DNA of 64,000 nt, taken from the NCBI GenBank assembly GCA_014529385.2, contig CM043970.1, positions 68,784,567 to 68,848,566 on the forward strand, read 5' to 3'. Below are positions 10,515 through 21,783 of the stretch, piece by piece. Below the pieces are notes generated by a model. It had not been told where the DNA came from and did not search any database. It saw only the letters and a list, made by a program, of their open reading frames with translations. The number at the start of each line of letters is the position of its first letter. The first letter of the stretch is position 1. A program made the translations under genes and the position numbers. Origin of the DNA: Adiantum capillus-veneris. Taxonomy: Eukaryota > Streptophyta > Polypodiopsida > Polypodiales > Pteridaceae.

Positions 10515-11647
10515 GGTATTAACGATGCAGCGAAGATTTCCGATTAATCTAATAATTAATCTATTAAATAATCTATTAACAAATCATTGAGCAAGTTTGA
10601 GAATAATGGTTGCCAAGCACAAAATCAATAGATTCATCACACATCACACATACATCTTATGAAAACTCCAAGGAAAAGAATGAGAGAGAGAGAGAAAATC
10701 AACACCAATTGAGGGCCGGACTTTCTGGAGCCGCCCCCCCTCCGAAAGGAATTTGTATTAAATAATATTCTCTAAAGAAGAAGAATTATGTATTAATACA
10801 ATGCTAATCACACTTTTAACTGCTCAGATTCAAGAGATTAGTAGCTCTAGAATCTGGCAGAGTTGTGATTAGGCTTTTTTGCACTGCAACGCTCGTAGAA
10901 CTCGTTCCCAAAACCTTAAACATCACGTAGATGATAAGATCTTTGAGGAACAATCAAGATACATGTTGAAAAAGAAGTATTTAAGCATAGGAATTAATAT
11001 TATGTATGTGTAATTATGGCATAGTCACGCATAGTATGTAAAACATGCATAGTTGGGGAAGAAGGAGATGAAGTGGAGCTTCCATGGGAGCTTCACGGAG
11101 CGAAAAACTCAGCCAAAAACAGCCCTAGATCAGCCTCTGGTCGATTTTCTCTCTCTGGGTGGCTTGGGGAGCAAGCCATGCAAAGTGGGTGCAAAGGAGC
11201 GGCTCCCATCTGTCAGGGATGGGTGGTCCAGGATAGAAGGCACCTTGTAGGAATGTTCAGACCTATCCCACCATCCCATAATGTCGCCTCCACTTGCCTT
11301 GGCCACCACTCCACCCCCCTTGGCCTAGAAAATGACTATGTCCATGATCCCTATACCAAATGCGGTCGAGCAGCCTTCTAGCTTAATTTCAAAGGCTTTT
11401 GGGAATATTTTGGACAATATTTAATAAACACTTTTAGTCCAAAAAATCCCATTGGAACCCTTAACAGACTCTGATGGAACTTCTGAGAAGTGCATAAAAT
11501 TCTTGGAACTCTCTAGTTCATAGATGCATCATCTTGCCCATTGTACATTGTTGGTCCTTTTACTATTTTTATTTTCTCTCACTAAAATGGCCAATTTTTA
11601 GAAAGAGAAAATGCATTTAAGTAGACCAAAAATGAAATTTGGTGACA
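10515..11647 (-). repeat. 3' LTR of element H
   Basis: On the minus strand the LTR begins TGTCACC at 11647, after AAGAGCGGGGTA, which corresponds to the polypurine tract of A. Inside it the order of landmarks follows A's LTR: a GGAGGGGG...GGCTCC...TCCGG block (here at 10710-10745), then a pyrimidine-rich stretch. The sequence is strongly diverged from A. The left limit near 10515 is an estimate, since the second LTR is missing. The small plus-strand frames at 11053-11381 fall inside this LTR and are not genes. Confidence 0.6.
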
Positions 11648-11688
11648 TTACCCCGCTCTTGAAATCAAAGTCGTCTTCGACTATGCTT

Positions 11689-11793
<105 letters not shown>

Positions 11794-12104
11794 AGTTGGT
11801 CCATTGGCACTTTGCTCAGGATCCAGTTGAAGCACATTTGAGATCTTCCCATAGTAGATGACCAATCTACGGGGTACTTGGGAGCAATGCTGCCGCAAGT
11901 ATGTCAATGACATTTAGCCGAGCACATTTCCGTAGTATTTGGCAAGGCTACGTGGTCCTCAGGGAAACTCTGCTGCGAGTGTGCAACATTTGGTATGCAT
12001 ACACAATACATTTACAACATCAATGAAGAACTTCAAACAGTAGATTTCAAAAGAGAAAACTATGTATTTCTTCATTAACTTTTATTGGATACATCGATGT
12101 AAGA

Positions 12105-12510
12105 AGTTTAGGGCATTTTGTGAAATTCATTGTAGGTGTCTACCATTGAAATATTATCCTTTAATTGTGTCTCTTGCATCCATCTAATATCTTCAAAATG
12201 ATAATTTTTGAACTTAATGAGATACTTATAGTACCTTACCATTACGTAGCATGTTGTATTCATGTCGGATGATATGCTCAAGTTGCAATATCTCTTCGGA
12301 CCCTTAAACTCTGGAGGATCTTCCAAAACTGGTTCTTGTGGAGGATCACCTTTGTAAGCTATGAGTAAACTTACATGGAAAGCATTATGGATTGGCCAAT
12401 GAGAGGGTAGCTTAAGTTGATAAGCTGTTTCATTGATTGGCCTTAAGATTTGGAATGGTCCATAATATCTGCGTGCTAGTTTAGCATAATATATGCGTGC
12501 TAGTTTAGCA
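12105..12510 (-). pseudogene. Chromodomain and integrase C-terminus of element H
   Basis: The minus-strand frame 12326-12108 carries YLIKFKNYHFEDIRWM, which matches YLIKFKNYTFEDARWM of A. Upstream, in other frames, are remnants of the blocks that precede it in A, including the codons for an HNAFHVSLL-like block near 12375. The gene is broken by frameshifts. Confidence 0.8.
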
Positions 12511-13460
12511 TATTATTTTTTATGACCAATGAACTCTCCTTGCCAACGTTTTCCCATTGTATGACGTAGACGAGCTTTTGGAAATTTGAGAACCCAATCA
12601 TTTGTGCAAAATTGCACGGGTTGTCTATGCTTGTCAGCAACAGCTTTGTGATTTTGTTGTGCGATAGAGATAGCTTCTTTGACTTTGGCGAAAGCACCAC
12701 GTAAGTCACGACTATACTCATCGGCGGCGAAGATATTTCCATGCATTTTCAAAATGGGTGGAACTTTGGATCGTCCTTCAATTACCTCAAAAGGTGCTTT
12801 ACTTGTAGAAGTATGCATTGTGTTGTTGTATACATACTCTACTAAGGATAAATACTTCTCCCATTGATTGCGCTGATCTACTTCTGTTACATAGGCTTTT
12901 AGTAGATCAAGCACAATGGAGTTTTTTATTTCACTTTGCTCATCCGTTTGAGGGTGATAGGGAGAAGAGAAATCCATCCGTGTGCCAAGATTCTCAAAGA
13001 GTCCTCTCTAGAAATTGCTGGTCATTCTAGGATCTTGATCAGAAACAATAGTTTTTGGCATACCATGGTATTTAAAAATTTGAGAGACAAACAATTGTGC
13101 CATATGTGGAGCCTTAATAGTATTTTTGACAGGTATAAAGTGAGCTTGCTTACTAAACCTGTCAACTATTGCCCATATTCACGTACTCCCATGGATAGAC
13201 TTTGGCAAGCCAAAGATGAAATGCATAGCTATACTCTCCCGTGGAGAACCAAGAATAGGGAGTGGCTAAAGAAAACTAGGTTGCTTTCCACGGCCATACT
13301 TAAATTTTTGGCAAATAATGCATTGAGATATATATTCTTGAATGTCCTTCTTCATTGTAGGCCAAAAGAAATATGTCTCAATAGCAATCATGGTAGCCTG
13401 AATCCCTCTAAGCCCAGCATAAGGTGGAGCATGCGATTCATACATGAACTTTTCTCTCAA
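12511..13460 (-). pseudogene. Integrase core of element H
   Basis: Minus-strand blocks include HAPPYAGLRG and CIICQKFK (H2C2 zinc finger, near 13440-13280). The plus-strand complement at 13180-13220 encodes a DFIFGLPK-like first-Asp block. SPYHPQTDEQSEIKN (near 12950) carries the catalytic Glu, and LVEYVYNNTMHTSTSKAPFE the conserved tail. Several frame changes separate these parts. A 1-kb integrase with this order matches A. Confidence 0.83.
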
Positions 13461-14110
13461 ATATTTTGTAGCACATAGCCTTGAGCCATAGAGAAGATAG
13501 CCATTTTGAACCACATATGGTTTCGGCGTCTTCCCTAGTGCTATGGCTGACATGACATTGCAAAAATACTTTTCCACCATAGAGGTAAGATCATTGTGAG
13601 AGGCTACAGACACAACATTGCAACAAGCTCTACATGATAAAGCATCTACTACTTTATTGTGCTTACCAAGAATGTGAGCAATGTAAAAATGAAACTGTGA
13701 AAGAAAATTGGCCCATCTCAGTTTCTTGTCGAAAATCTTGGTCTGCATCATGAAGTACTTGAGATTCTGATGGTTCGTCCGAATGATGAATGGAGTCCCA
13801 AGAAAATAATGCTTCCATGTATCCAAGGCATGCAAAACAGCTAGAAGCTCTTTTTCATAAATGCCAAGGATTGGTTCGTCAGAGTGCAAGCAACGACTCT
13901 CATATGCTATGGCATGTGCTTCTTGGAGAATCACTGCTCCAAGGCACTCACCACTTGCATCACAACGGACCTTGAATGTCTTTGAGAGGTCGGGTAACAC
14001 TAACACAAGTTGAGATGTGAGTCTCTCTTTTAGTGTAGTGAAAGACTTTCTCTCCTTGTCATTCCACACATATTTGACGTCTTCTTTGTCAAATCATGTA
14101 ATGGTCCTGC
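13461..14110 (-). pseudogene. RNase H of element H
   Basis: The minus-strand frame from 14069 is open through RNase H into the integrase zinc finger. FKVRCDASGECLGAVILQ has the standard first Asp motif, YEKELLAVLHALDTWKHYFLGT the Glu, and RTNHQNLKYF the third block. HILGKHNKVVDALS ends the domain. It is better preserved than in A because no DNA element sits at the RT/RNase H joint. The motif KYVWNDKE crosses that joint and shows the ancestral sequence. Confidence 0.88.
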
Positions 14111-14830
14111 TATGGCATACAATTTTGTAATGAATCTTCTATAGTATGAGCACATTCCAATGAAGCTTTGTAGATCATGTAGATTCCTTGGTTCAGGCCA
14201 CATGCATTTATTACCTCAAGATTTTGTGGATCCATATGGATTCCATCTTTGAGATAATATGACCTAAATATTGAATCTCTTCTAAGAAGAATTCACTCTT
14301 TTTGCGGTTTATGTACAACTTGTTCTCTTGGAGTGGTTGAAACACTACCTTGATATGCTCTTTGTGTTCTTCTAAGGACTTGGAATAGAATATTATATCA
14401 TCAAAGCATACTCCCGTGTAAGTCCTATGTACACGAAATATCCTTTCCATCATTCTATTGAATGTGGTTGGTGCATTTGTTAGGCCGAAAGGCATAACAA
14501 GAAATTCATATAAGCCAAAGGTGGTCCTAAAGGCTGTCTTATGAATATCTTTTGGCACAATTTGTATTTGATGATAGCCACTTTTAACGTCTATTCTACT
14601 GAAGTAGACAGAGCCTTGTAGCTTATCAAGAAAATCTTCAATCCTTGGGACTGGAAATGGATTTTTCACTGTCAACTTGTTTAGTGCATGATAGTCCACA
14701 CACATCCTATATGTACCATCCCTCTTGTGCACTAATAAGACAGGAGAACAAAATGGTAAAGAGCTCGGTCTTACCATTCCCTTTTGCACAAGTTCATTAA
14801 CTTGTGACATGATTTCCTCTTGTTGAGCTA
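14111..14830 (-). pseudogene. Reverse transcriptase of element H
   Basis: The minus-strand blocks are LVHKRDGTYRMCVDYHALN, FSRIDVKSGYHQIQI, MPFGLTNAPTTFNRMM and the catalytic CFDDIIFYS. PFGL is intact here, unlike PFVL in A and C. The frame is open from 15227 to 14211, so protease and RT are still fused. It ends at 14211 after HIISKM, beyond which the RT thumb continues out of frame to about 14110. Confidence 0.9.
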
Positions 14831-15298
14831 TTGAGACTCGATAAGGAGGCTTGTTTGGAGGAGAGCTTCCTGGGATGAGATCAATCCTATGATCATCATC
14901 TCCCCCTTTAGGAGGCAACTCATCCGGAATATCATCAACAAAAATTTCAGCATGCTCATTTAGAAATGATTGAAACTCATATTTTACATTTAGTGAACCA
15001 TTAGGAGAGACATCAGTAGACTTAGGAGCATCCTTGACAAATATCATGTAAGTAGAAATGGAACTTTTTATTGCTTTGTCAGAAGAGTCATGAGAAACAA
15101 GTGGGATAGTGTGCTCCTTCTCTTTGATGTGCAAAGTGATGTCTCTACCCTTGTGCTTAAATATTAACTCTCTCTCTGGAAACTTGAGAGAAGCAGCCAT
15201 ACAATCAAACCATGGTGCTCCAAGCAAAACATCTTCATTCTTGAGCGGAGAGATGAGAAAGTCTTCTTTGTCTACATACCCTTATATATGAAGCCTTA
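14831..15298 (-). pseudogene. Protease C-terminal half and linker of element H
   Basis: The minus-strand reading GYVDKEDFLISPLKNED, LLGAPWFDCMA and KSSISTYMIFVKD parallels A. The protease active-site loop would lie further upstream and is missing, because homology stops at 15298 where the LTR stub of element G starts. A stop lies just before GYVDKED. Confidence 0.82.
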
Positions 15299-15361
15299 AG
15301 GGATTGGTGAAGAGTATTTAAGTTAGATCTTGTAAGCTATTTCTATCCAATGCGCTTGACA
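15299..15361 (+). repeat. 5' LTR stub of element G
   Basis: GGGATTGGTGAAGAG...GCTTGACA matches the final bases of the LTR at 19323-19385, with a few substitutions. Its left edge abuts the broken 5' edge of element H. Confidence 0.8.
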
Positions 15362-15375
15362 TTAGTATCAAAGTC
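15362..15375 (+). other. Primer binding site of element G
   Basis: TTAGTATCAAAGTC directly follows the LTR stub. It resembles TGGTATCAGAGC, the tRNA-Met site, with three mismatches in its core. Confidence 0.6.
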
Positions 15376-15619
15376 TTGGGCTTGAAAAAACTCAGCAATC
15401 CCATTTGAATTCTCTCTTGTGTTTGAGTTGGTGTAATAGGTCTCTTGCAGGTATCTCTCCTACTCTTGGAAATGCAAGTCTCGCACTCACGGCTTAACCA
15501 TGCATCAAGAGCATAGGAATTGTAGGCATTCTGTGTGCAAGGTCTCCTTGTGGTGCACCTGTGGGGGAGTTGGTTCCTTGCAGTGAGAGTTACATCTGTC
15601 TCACACAGTTAAGAGGAAT

Positions 15620-17216
15620 TTGCGCATGGTTGTTACCCGTAGCGGGATGGATACTTTGGAGAGTTCAAAAGGTAAAAACTCTCAACCCCCTCCACTGGAA
15701 CCCTCTCCAATCCCCATTACCCCACCCCCACCCTCTTCCATGGATGTCGTCATGAAGATGATGATTGATATGATGATGCACCAAGAGGAGGCATGTCGGG
15801 CTGACATTCTTGGTCTTGAGGAGGTGCGTCAGGAAGAGTGCCGGGAGGTAGCATCAAGGAAAGAAAAGAGGAAACAATTGGAACTCAAGAGATTAGCAAC
15901 GGCAGAAGAAAATTGCAAGGTTGACAACCAAGTGATGCGCAAGTTGATCGTCACCCTCATCGATCGCCCACCAGATACTTCATCGACAGTTGACTACGAG
16001 CAATTAGCTATCACCATAGCAGAGGCTACAGTCTGAGCACATCCTTCTTCCACAGTACCCATGCTTGAAAAGATCGAGTTCAGTAAGTATGATGGTAAGA
16101 TGGATGTTATTACTCTCTGTTCTTGGTTGCATCAATTTAACTCCTACTTTGAACTAGCTGAAAAAACAAATACCCAAAAGTTCTCTTAGCCATGCTGCAC
16201 CTCACTTGGGATATAATCACATGGAAAGAGGAGTGGGTGGATAAGAAGATGGCAGCAAGGCTGAATGTTTATTTTGATTCCTTGTCTCACCTATGTTTGG
16301 GAGGATTTTTAGTAGGTTTGAACACTCAATTTCTTCCCCCATGATATCTCAAGCATCTTAAGGATGAATTTTGAGCGTTGTCTCAACATAGTAGACTTAT
16401 CATGACTTATGCTAACCAAGTGTCATAGGTAGGTGGGTAACTGAAGAAGTTTGATGAGGAGTGGATGGAAGCATTTGTCTTTGGCTTGGATCAAAATATC
16501 AGGTTTGATGTTGAAGCCACTAACCCATAGACATTCAAGGAAGCTATTCAATTAGCTCAACTTCAGGAGATGAATCATAACAGCGGTAAGCTGGAGTCTG
16601 TAGGTTCTCTCCCTTCTTCTCAAGAGTATACAAAGAACAAGTCCAATCATGACAATTCCAATAAAAACTTTTCTCTATCTAATTTTTTTGAAAATTCTTA
16701 TAGTTATTCATCTCGTTCTTAACCTAACTCTCCAAGGAATAAAGGAAAAGAAAACATAGACAAACCTAACTTTACGCCAGATGAAAAGGCATCTCAAGGA
16801 ATCTTAGGTGGTCAATGGTCTAAGGAAGAACAATCACAATATGCTGAAGAAATAAGGCATTTTCATTGTCACATAAAAAGAGATTGTCCAAAGAAGGTAA
16901 AATCTACAAGTGAGGATTCTCCCTCGGCTTCCACCTCTGCTCCTTACGCTAATACCTTGGTGGTAGAGTCAAAAGCTAAGCAAAAGGAGACTCTCCTAGA
17001 CTGTGCACTCATCAAATGCGATGGTGAAATTAAAGGCCATAAGGTCATTGTGTTATTTGATGTTGGTAGCACACATGATGTGATAAGTGAGGCCATAATG
17101 TCACGTGCCCATCTCAAGTCTACTCCTATTCCAGTGATGGGGTTCTTGGAAGGCACGAACTCTTCTATCTCTCTTGCATGTCACAATGTGAATCCTGACA
17201 TTCAACAAGTTTGATT
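15620..17216 (+). pseudogene. gag and protease of element G
   Basis: The opening frame (15620-16036) encodes a proline-rich stretch followed by a charged, probably helical stretch rich in Glu, Arg and Lys. It is followed out of frame by EKIEFSKYDGKMD and a capsid-like part. A decayed zinc knuckle reads HFHCHIKRDCPKK near 16860. The frame 16957-17214 carries the protease loop LFDVGSTHDVIS, an Asp-x-Gly-Ser-Thr motif. The second protease block LGMKWF appears near 17265 after a frame change. Numerous stops make it a pseudogene. Confidence 0.75.
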
Positions 17217-18045
17217 TACTTGTCAATTTGTAGTTGCTAACTAACTGGATGTGATGGCATCTTAGGTATGAAGTGGTTTTGCAGGTTCAAGCCACAAATT
17301 GATTGAGATACTCTCTTGTTGCACATCACAGTAAATATGTCTCAACTTGTGACTATTTGACCGGATCCATGCATTCCATCTGGTTCTCTCATTTCTCATG
17401 TCCACATTAGCAAGGAACTATTCAAGGTCAATTATGTGCTTACAAAGGATCAACATTCCCCTACACACCATCCCCATCAACCTATGGATATTCTCTTCAA
17501 CCAATTGGGTGATGTTGAACAACAGGTAAACATTCCCATTACCATAAACTGGATAAAGGAGAGCCAAAACCAGGTAAGTTCTTGTGTATGAGGCTCTACC
17601 CTCCCAAGGTAAGGTCTTTATTGTTTCTAGTTCTTTTTGTTCTCGTAAGAACTCATACTCATTCCATTTTTTGTGGATTTTAGGGCACTCAAGACAAGGA
17701 AGGTCAAATTTTGGAAGCCAATACCTTGCATTGCTTGGCTACATGAGGCAAAGGTGGACTTGAAGAGTTGCCACCACAACCATGGAATTCCAAGGAGGAA
17801 TCCCAAAGAAGAACCACCGGACATCATTGTACCAGTCAAAGTGATAAAGTGGAAGCGCGTCCAAAGGCTTTTGGCAGCAAGAAGAAGAAGAAAGAAAAAC
17901 AACATTTCCTCAAATTCAAGGTGCGAAGACCAAAGGATTCAACATGGATGGATCAGAACTTCTTCATCAAATCTCTAGCCATGCTAGCCTCCCTCCAAGA
18001 GGCTAAGGAGATTCACAATTGTGTCTCACCTTAAGCAAAAGGGGA
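17217..18045 (+). other. 3' internal part of element G, with a possible intron
   Basis: I find no RT, RNase H or integrase motif here. A stretch from 17608 (AAG followed by GTAAGG) to 17692 (TTTTAG before GGC) has good splice donor and acceptor sequences and a pyrimidine-rich 3' part, and could be an ~85-bp intron. The following frame 17673-17978 is rich in Lys and Arg and of unknown meaning. An inverted copy of the donor region lies at about 34790-34915. Confidence 0.45.
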
Positions 18046-19385
18046 TGTCGTGTGCACACTAAATTTGTGTGCCACATGGATATGTTGTACCATCATCCAA
18101 AGCCAACATTGTACATATCTTGCTCAATTTTTGTTCTAGATCCTAGGGGATCATTTGCCGATACTTTTGTGAGCCCATTCATGGGACTTCCATGCATGGA
18201 CATGTCCATTAGAATAGGGGTGAACGTCTTGTAACCCTCTTGCACAAATGGTCTGTACATGGTGTTTGACGGGTGTTGTTACAATTATGTGGGCATTTGG
18301 CAATACTAGCATGTAGGATAAATTACAAGCCAAGTGTGTCCCAACTCCCAAGTCCATCAAATCATTAGGAAAAAAGATATGGGCTTCCCAATCCTAAAAA
18401 AGGGGCCAATTGCACATTTGTGCACTATGGAAAACGCCAATAATTGAAGGGTTATTAAGGCCCTATTGGAGGCTTAATTAAAATATTAAAGAGCCAACAA
18501 AAACAAGTCGTGGGCTGCAATTTAAAGAAATTGATCTGCCTTGCACAAGCCAATTAAAAAGGGAGCATGGCCTTGGAAGCTGGGAGCAAAAAGGGAAGGT
18601 GGCCTTGGCATTTACTGGCAAAAAATCATTGCCCCATCTCCCCTCTCTTGGCTGCATTTTTGGCCTTGCTCCAATTACACTTTCCACAACATGCCTCCTC
18701 AGTCCCATATTCTCCTCAGGTGAGGCTTGATTTGCAACCACCCATTGCTGCAAATTTCAGCCTGTTTTTGCTCCTCAGTTTCCCCCATTTTGGAGGGAAA
18801 CTCTCGGCCACATTGGGGCAGAATCCCTCGCTCTATATCAGGCCAGATTTTAGCCAACCACTGGATCTACATCAGGGAAATTCCCCGCTCTACATCAGGT
18901 CTAGATTTCATCCAATTGTGCCTCTCAATTTGGGTGAGCAAATTCAGCCCATCAATTCCCCCATCTATGCATTCCTGGCCTCTCCATTGAGTTGCATCAT
19001 CAGCCATCCACATCAGCCCTGAAGGTGCTCCATTTTGGAGAACCAACGGTGCATTCTCTCCCATTCTTAGAGGCCAGAGAGTCATTGAATTTAGATATTT
19101 TTGTGTACATTCCATTATTGCAATCTAAAGCAAATACCACATTGGCAACGGTATGGGGGGCCCTTGAGAGGGTTGGTTGGGACCCCATCGGGTGTATCTC
19201 TTCTCTCTCTCCATCTCCCCACACACATCACACAAATCTAGTGCACTTCTCTACCTTACTCTAACCTCTCGTAACCTTCTCTCCCATAAAAGGAACCAAC
19301 CAATTGCACACATAAAGAATTAGGGGATTGGTGAAGAGCAATAAATCTAGATCTTGTCAGCTGTTTCTATCTGCTATGCCTGACA
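18046..19385 (+). repeat. 3' LTR of element G
   Basis: It runs from TGTCGTGTGCACAC to GCCTGACA (1340 bp, TG...CA) directly after a polypurine tract. CATAAAAGG near 19286 could serve as a TATA box. Related LTR pieces lie at 32759-33217, 33600-34735 and, inverted, at 19961-20430. The several short frames within it on both strands (18541-19264) are incidental. Confidence 0.8.
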
Positions 19386-19960
19386 AAATTAGTGATCTCC
19401 CTCTGTGAGTGTATGCATCTGTATACTCCACTATCTCCTTACCATATGCAAAGGTCGGTGCGGATTGCCTGACCCACTGTGGTGTGGTGTTGAGCACCAT
19501 AATGTTGGTCTTGCCAGGGTTCACTGACAGTCCTCTATCACTAGCAAATGTGTGCAACGTATCCAAATGTTGTTGCATCCCCTAAATTGGTGAATATGAG
19601 ATCAACACAATATCATATGCATATAGTAGCAATGAGATCCAAGTCCCTGCTAACTGTGCTCCTTTGTCGCCTCCCCTCTCAATGTAATCTAAAACCTCAT
19701 CCACATACATACCAAACAAAGTAGGGGAGAGTGGACAACCCTAATTCACCCCAATAGTGGAGTGAAAAAGTTCAAATATCCCCTCGAGAGTGTGGACATG
19801 CCCCACAAATGTCTTGTATAGGGCCATGATCCCTCAAATCAACTCTATGGGTACACCCGTATCTGGTAACCTGCACATCAGCTAAGCTCTAGGAACTATG
19901 TCAAATGCTTTGCAAAATTCCACTTTGGTACAATAAACCCTCCTACCATGTGATATGTGG
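19386..19960 (-). pseudogene. LINE (non-LTR) reverse transcriptase fragment
   Basis: Minus-strand pieces in order are CKAFDIVPRA, a GCPLSPTLFGMYVDE block, YAYDIVLISYSP and GLSVNPGKTNIMVLN. These are the conserved blocks of LINE-type RT. The catalytic ADD has become AYD. Stops and frame changes occur throughout, and no endonuclease, 3' tail or target duplication is visible. It is a relic of about 190 codons between two G-type LTR segments. Confidence 0.82.
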
Positions 19961-20430
19961 TCGATAATGCGACTCAATGGAGATGACAAGAATGCATCAA
20001 TGGGGGAATTGTTGGGCTGAATTGGCTCACCAAATTGAGAGGCAAAACTGACTAAAATGTAGACTTCATATAGAGAGGGGGGATTGCCTTGATGTAGATC
20101 CATTTGTGGTTGAAATCTGGTATGATGCAAAACGGGGGAATTACTCCAATGCGGCCTTGTTCTAGTAGTGGTAATGGGCTAAATTTACAGCTATTGCATG
20201 GCTGCAAAATAGGCCCAAGCAATGGGGGGACAAGAAGCTAATGAGGGGATTGGGGGCAGCAATTGATGAGCTACCCCTTCCTTAGGCTGCCAAGTACCGA
20301 GATCATAGGCAATGAGGCTTGGGGAGGCAAGCGTTAGGCTGCTAGAGAGGGATCGCAAATGTTGATCCAAGAAATGCAAGGGTTCAAACCTTTGGTGCTG
20401 GAATGTTCCTCTAAGAAAAATGCAGCTCTA
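19961..20430 (-). repeat. Inverted fragment of a G-type LTR
   Basis: The reverse complement of 19970-20130 follows 18820-19020 closely (for example ATGGATCTACATCA and CTCAATTTGGTGAGC). The rest, up to about 20430, shows weaker similarity to the pieces at 34400. It lies head-to-head with the LTR at 18046, separated by the LINE fragment. Confidence 0.65.
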
Positions 20431-20616
20431 GCCCCTTTGGATGGCGCCCCAATGTCGGGTATTGGAGGGTCAACACATGGGATTAAAAGGCCTATAATGT
20501 TTGCCTTTATATTATTGAGAATAGAGGTAGGATAGGACTTCGAATTGGTTTTGACAAATTAAATCCTAAAAATACCTAATAATTGGGTTCTTTTTTATAC
20601 TGACGTTTTCAGGAGT
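20431..20616. other. Short unassigned stretch left of element D
   Basis: I recognise no gene or repeat here. ACGTT at its right end (20613-20617) is the probable left target duplication of element D. Confidence 0.5.
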
Positions 20617-21762
20617 TTATTGGAGCAAGGGATTGCGCATATGTACATATACATGCATGGTGCATCAAATAAAGAATTGCCCATTTTTCAGAGCCAGGTG
20701 GTTACGTGGGGCCCACATGTGTACATGTAGGACAGGGTGTACATAGTGCATCGATTTTCACTATTACCAGTACCACTGTTTTTTTTCTACAATAAGGAGG
20801 AGTTGGTAGCGCGTAAAAATTCTCGAGGAAGCTATCCACGGGCCGACGACATGAGGTAAGCAGGTGCGTCAGATGGCATTGAGTGGCGTCAGGAGGTCGA
20901 ACGGGGTCAATACTTGCACGTGGAGAAGTATGGACACGACGTGGGTGTTTTCTTGTGATACTTATGCAGAAAGGTTATCATGAGGACCACTTTTTGGGGC
21001 CACTTCACATGGTTGCGGGATGCATTATTTGGAAAAACTGAGTGGCAGGTGTGCGGATGATGCAAAAAGGTGACAACTATGCACTGCAAGGTCAGTTTTT
21101 GGCCTGTTCGGGGTCCGTTTGAGGTCATCTAAAAGGCCAAGGGTGCCCAAATAAAAACGCTAAGTGTGGGAACTGAAAAAACAGAGAGAAGACCAGAAAA
21201 AATGTGGAGAAGAGAGGAGGAACAGCCGCAAGTGTGTTTTTACTGTTTTTGGAGCATTTTTTGGCCCTAAACTGCTCATCCGAGGTCGGATTTGAGCATT
21301 GTGACATTGTAGGGTGGGGTTTTTGGGCGTTCCAGAGGCAATGGCGCTGTCCATTTTGCCAAATTCCTCATAGATTTTCTACTGTTTTTCTGTGTAATCT
21401 TCTCCAGTGACTGAAGTCTCCGCTTAACTTTGTGGTTGTATCTGGTGTATTTCCTCAATACTGTGTAAACTATTTGCCCCATTGGTGTTGGGCTGAGCTT
21501 CATTGAGTCTAAACAACAGCAATTTGCCTCCTTTGAGCTGAATTGAGAGTGTGTGTGTGAGTGTGTATGTGTGAGTGTGTATGTGTGAGTGTTGAGTGGG
21601 CAAGTGGGTAATCTCTCTCTTCTCACTCCGTCTGTGTGTTTCCTGTCTCGGCCAGGCTGGTTGTGTTTGCCGAGTGGTGCCCCATAATATGTGTGTGTAT
21701 CATCCCAAGAGTGTGTGTCAGGTCATTATAGAGGCGTTGTGTGTGTTTCCATCCTGCTCACA
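20617..21762 (+). repeat. 5' LTR of element D
   Basis: It matches 29543-30686 over its whole length with scattered changes, from CAGGAGTTTATTGGAGC to CCTGCTCACA. The first bases are altered (TTTC or TTC instead of TGTC). It contains GTGTGTGAGTGTGTATGTG repeats near 21550 that are partly shorter in the 3' copy. Confidence 0.9.
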
Positions 21763-21768
21763 TTCTTT

Positions 21769-21783
21769 TGGCGCCCCTAGGGA
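21769..21783 (+). other. Primer binding site of element D
   Basis: TGGCGCCCCTAGGGA begins six bases after the LTR. TGGCGCC is the usual start of primer sites in the plant Tat/Athila group, unlike the tRNA-Met-type site of elements A, B, C, E and G. The exact tRNA cannot be named. Confidence 0.65.

Larger units (their letters stand above)
15299..19385 (+). mobile_element. Element G: non-autonomous gypsy-like element with gag and protease only
   Basis: A 63-bp LTR stub (15299-15361) is followed by a primer site, a gag-protease region, ~0.8 kb without RT or integrase motifs, a polypurine tract AAGCAAAAGGGGA and a complete LTR (18046-19385). The stub equals the last 63 bp of the 3' LTR, so a deletion removed most of the 5' LTR. 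Without polymerase genes it would depend on a helper. Confidence 0.75.

Noticed and set aside
11053-11381. Plus-strand frames as a host gene
   Set aside because: They fall inside the minus-strand LTR of element H and show no conserved domain.
18541-19264. Several frames of 60-150 codons on both strands
   Set aside because: All lie within the 3' LTR of element G. Homologous LTR pieces at 34.2-34.7 kb and 20 kb do not keep the frames.
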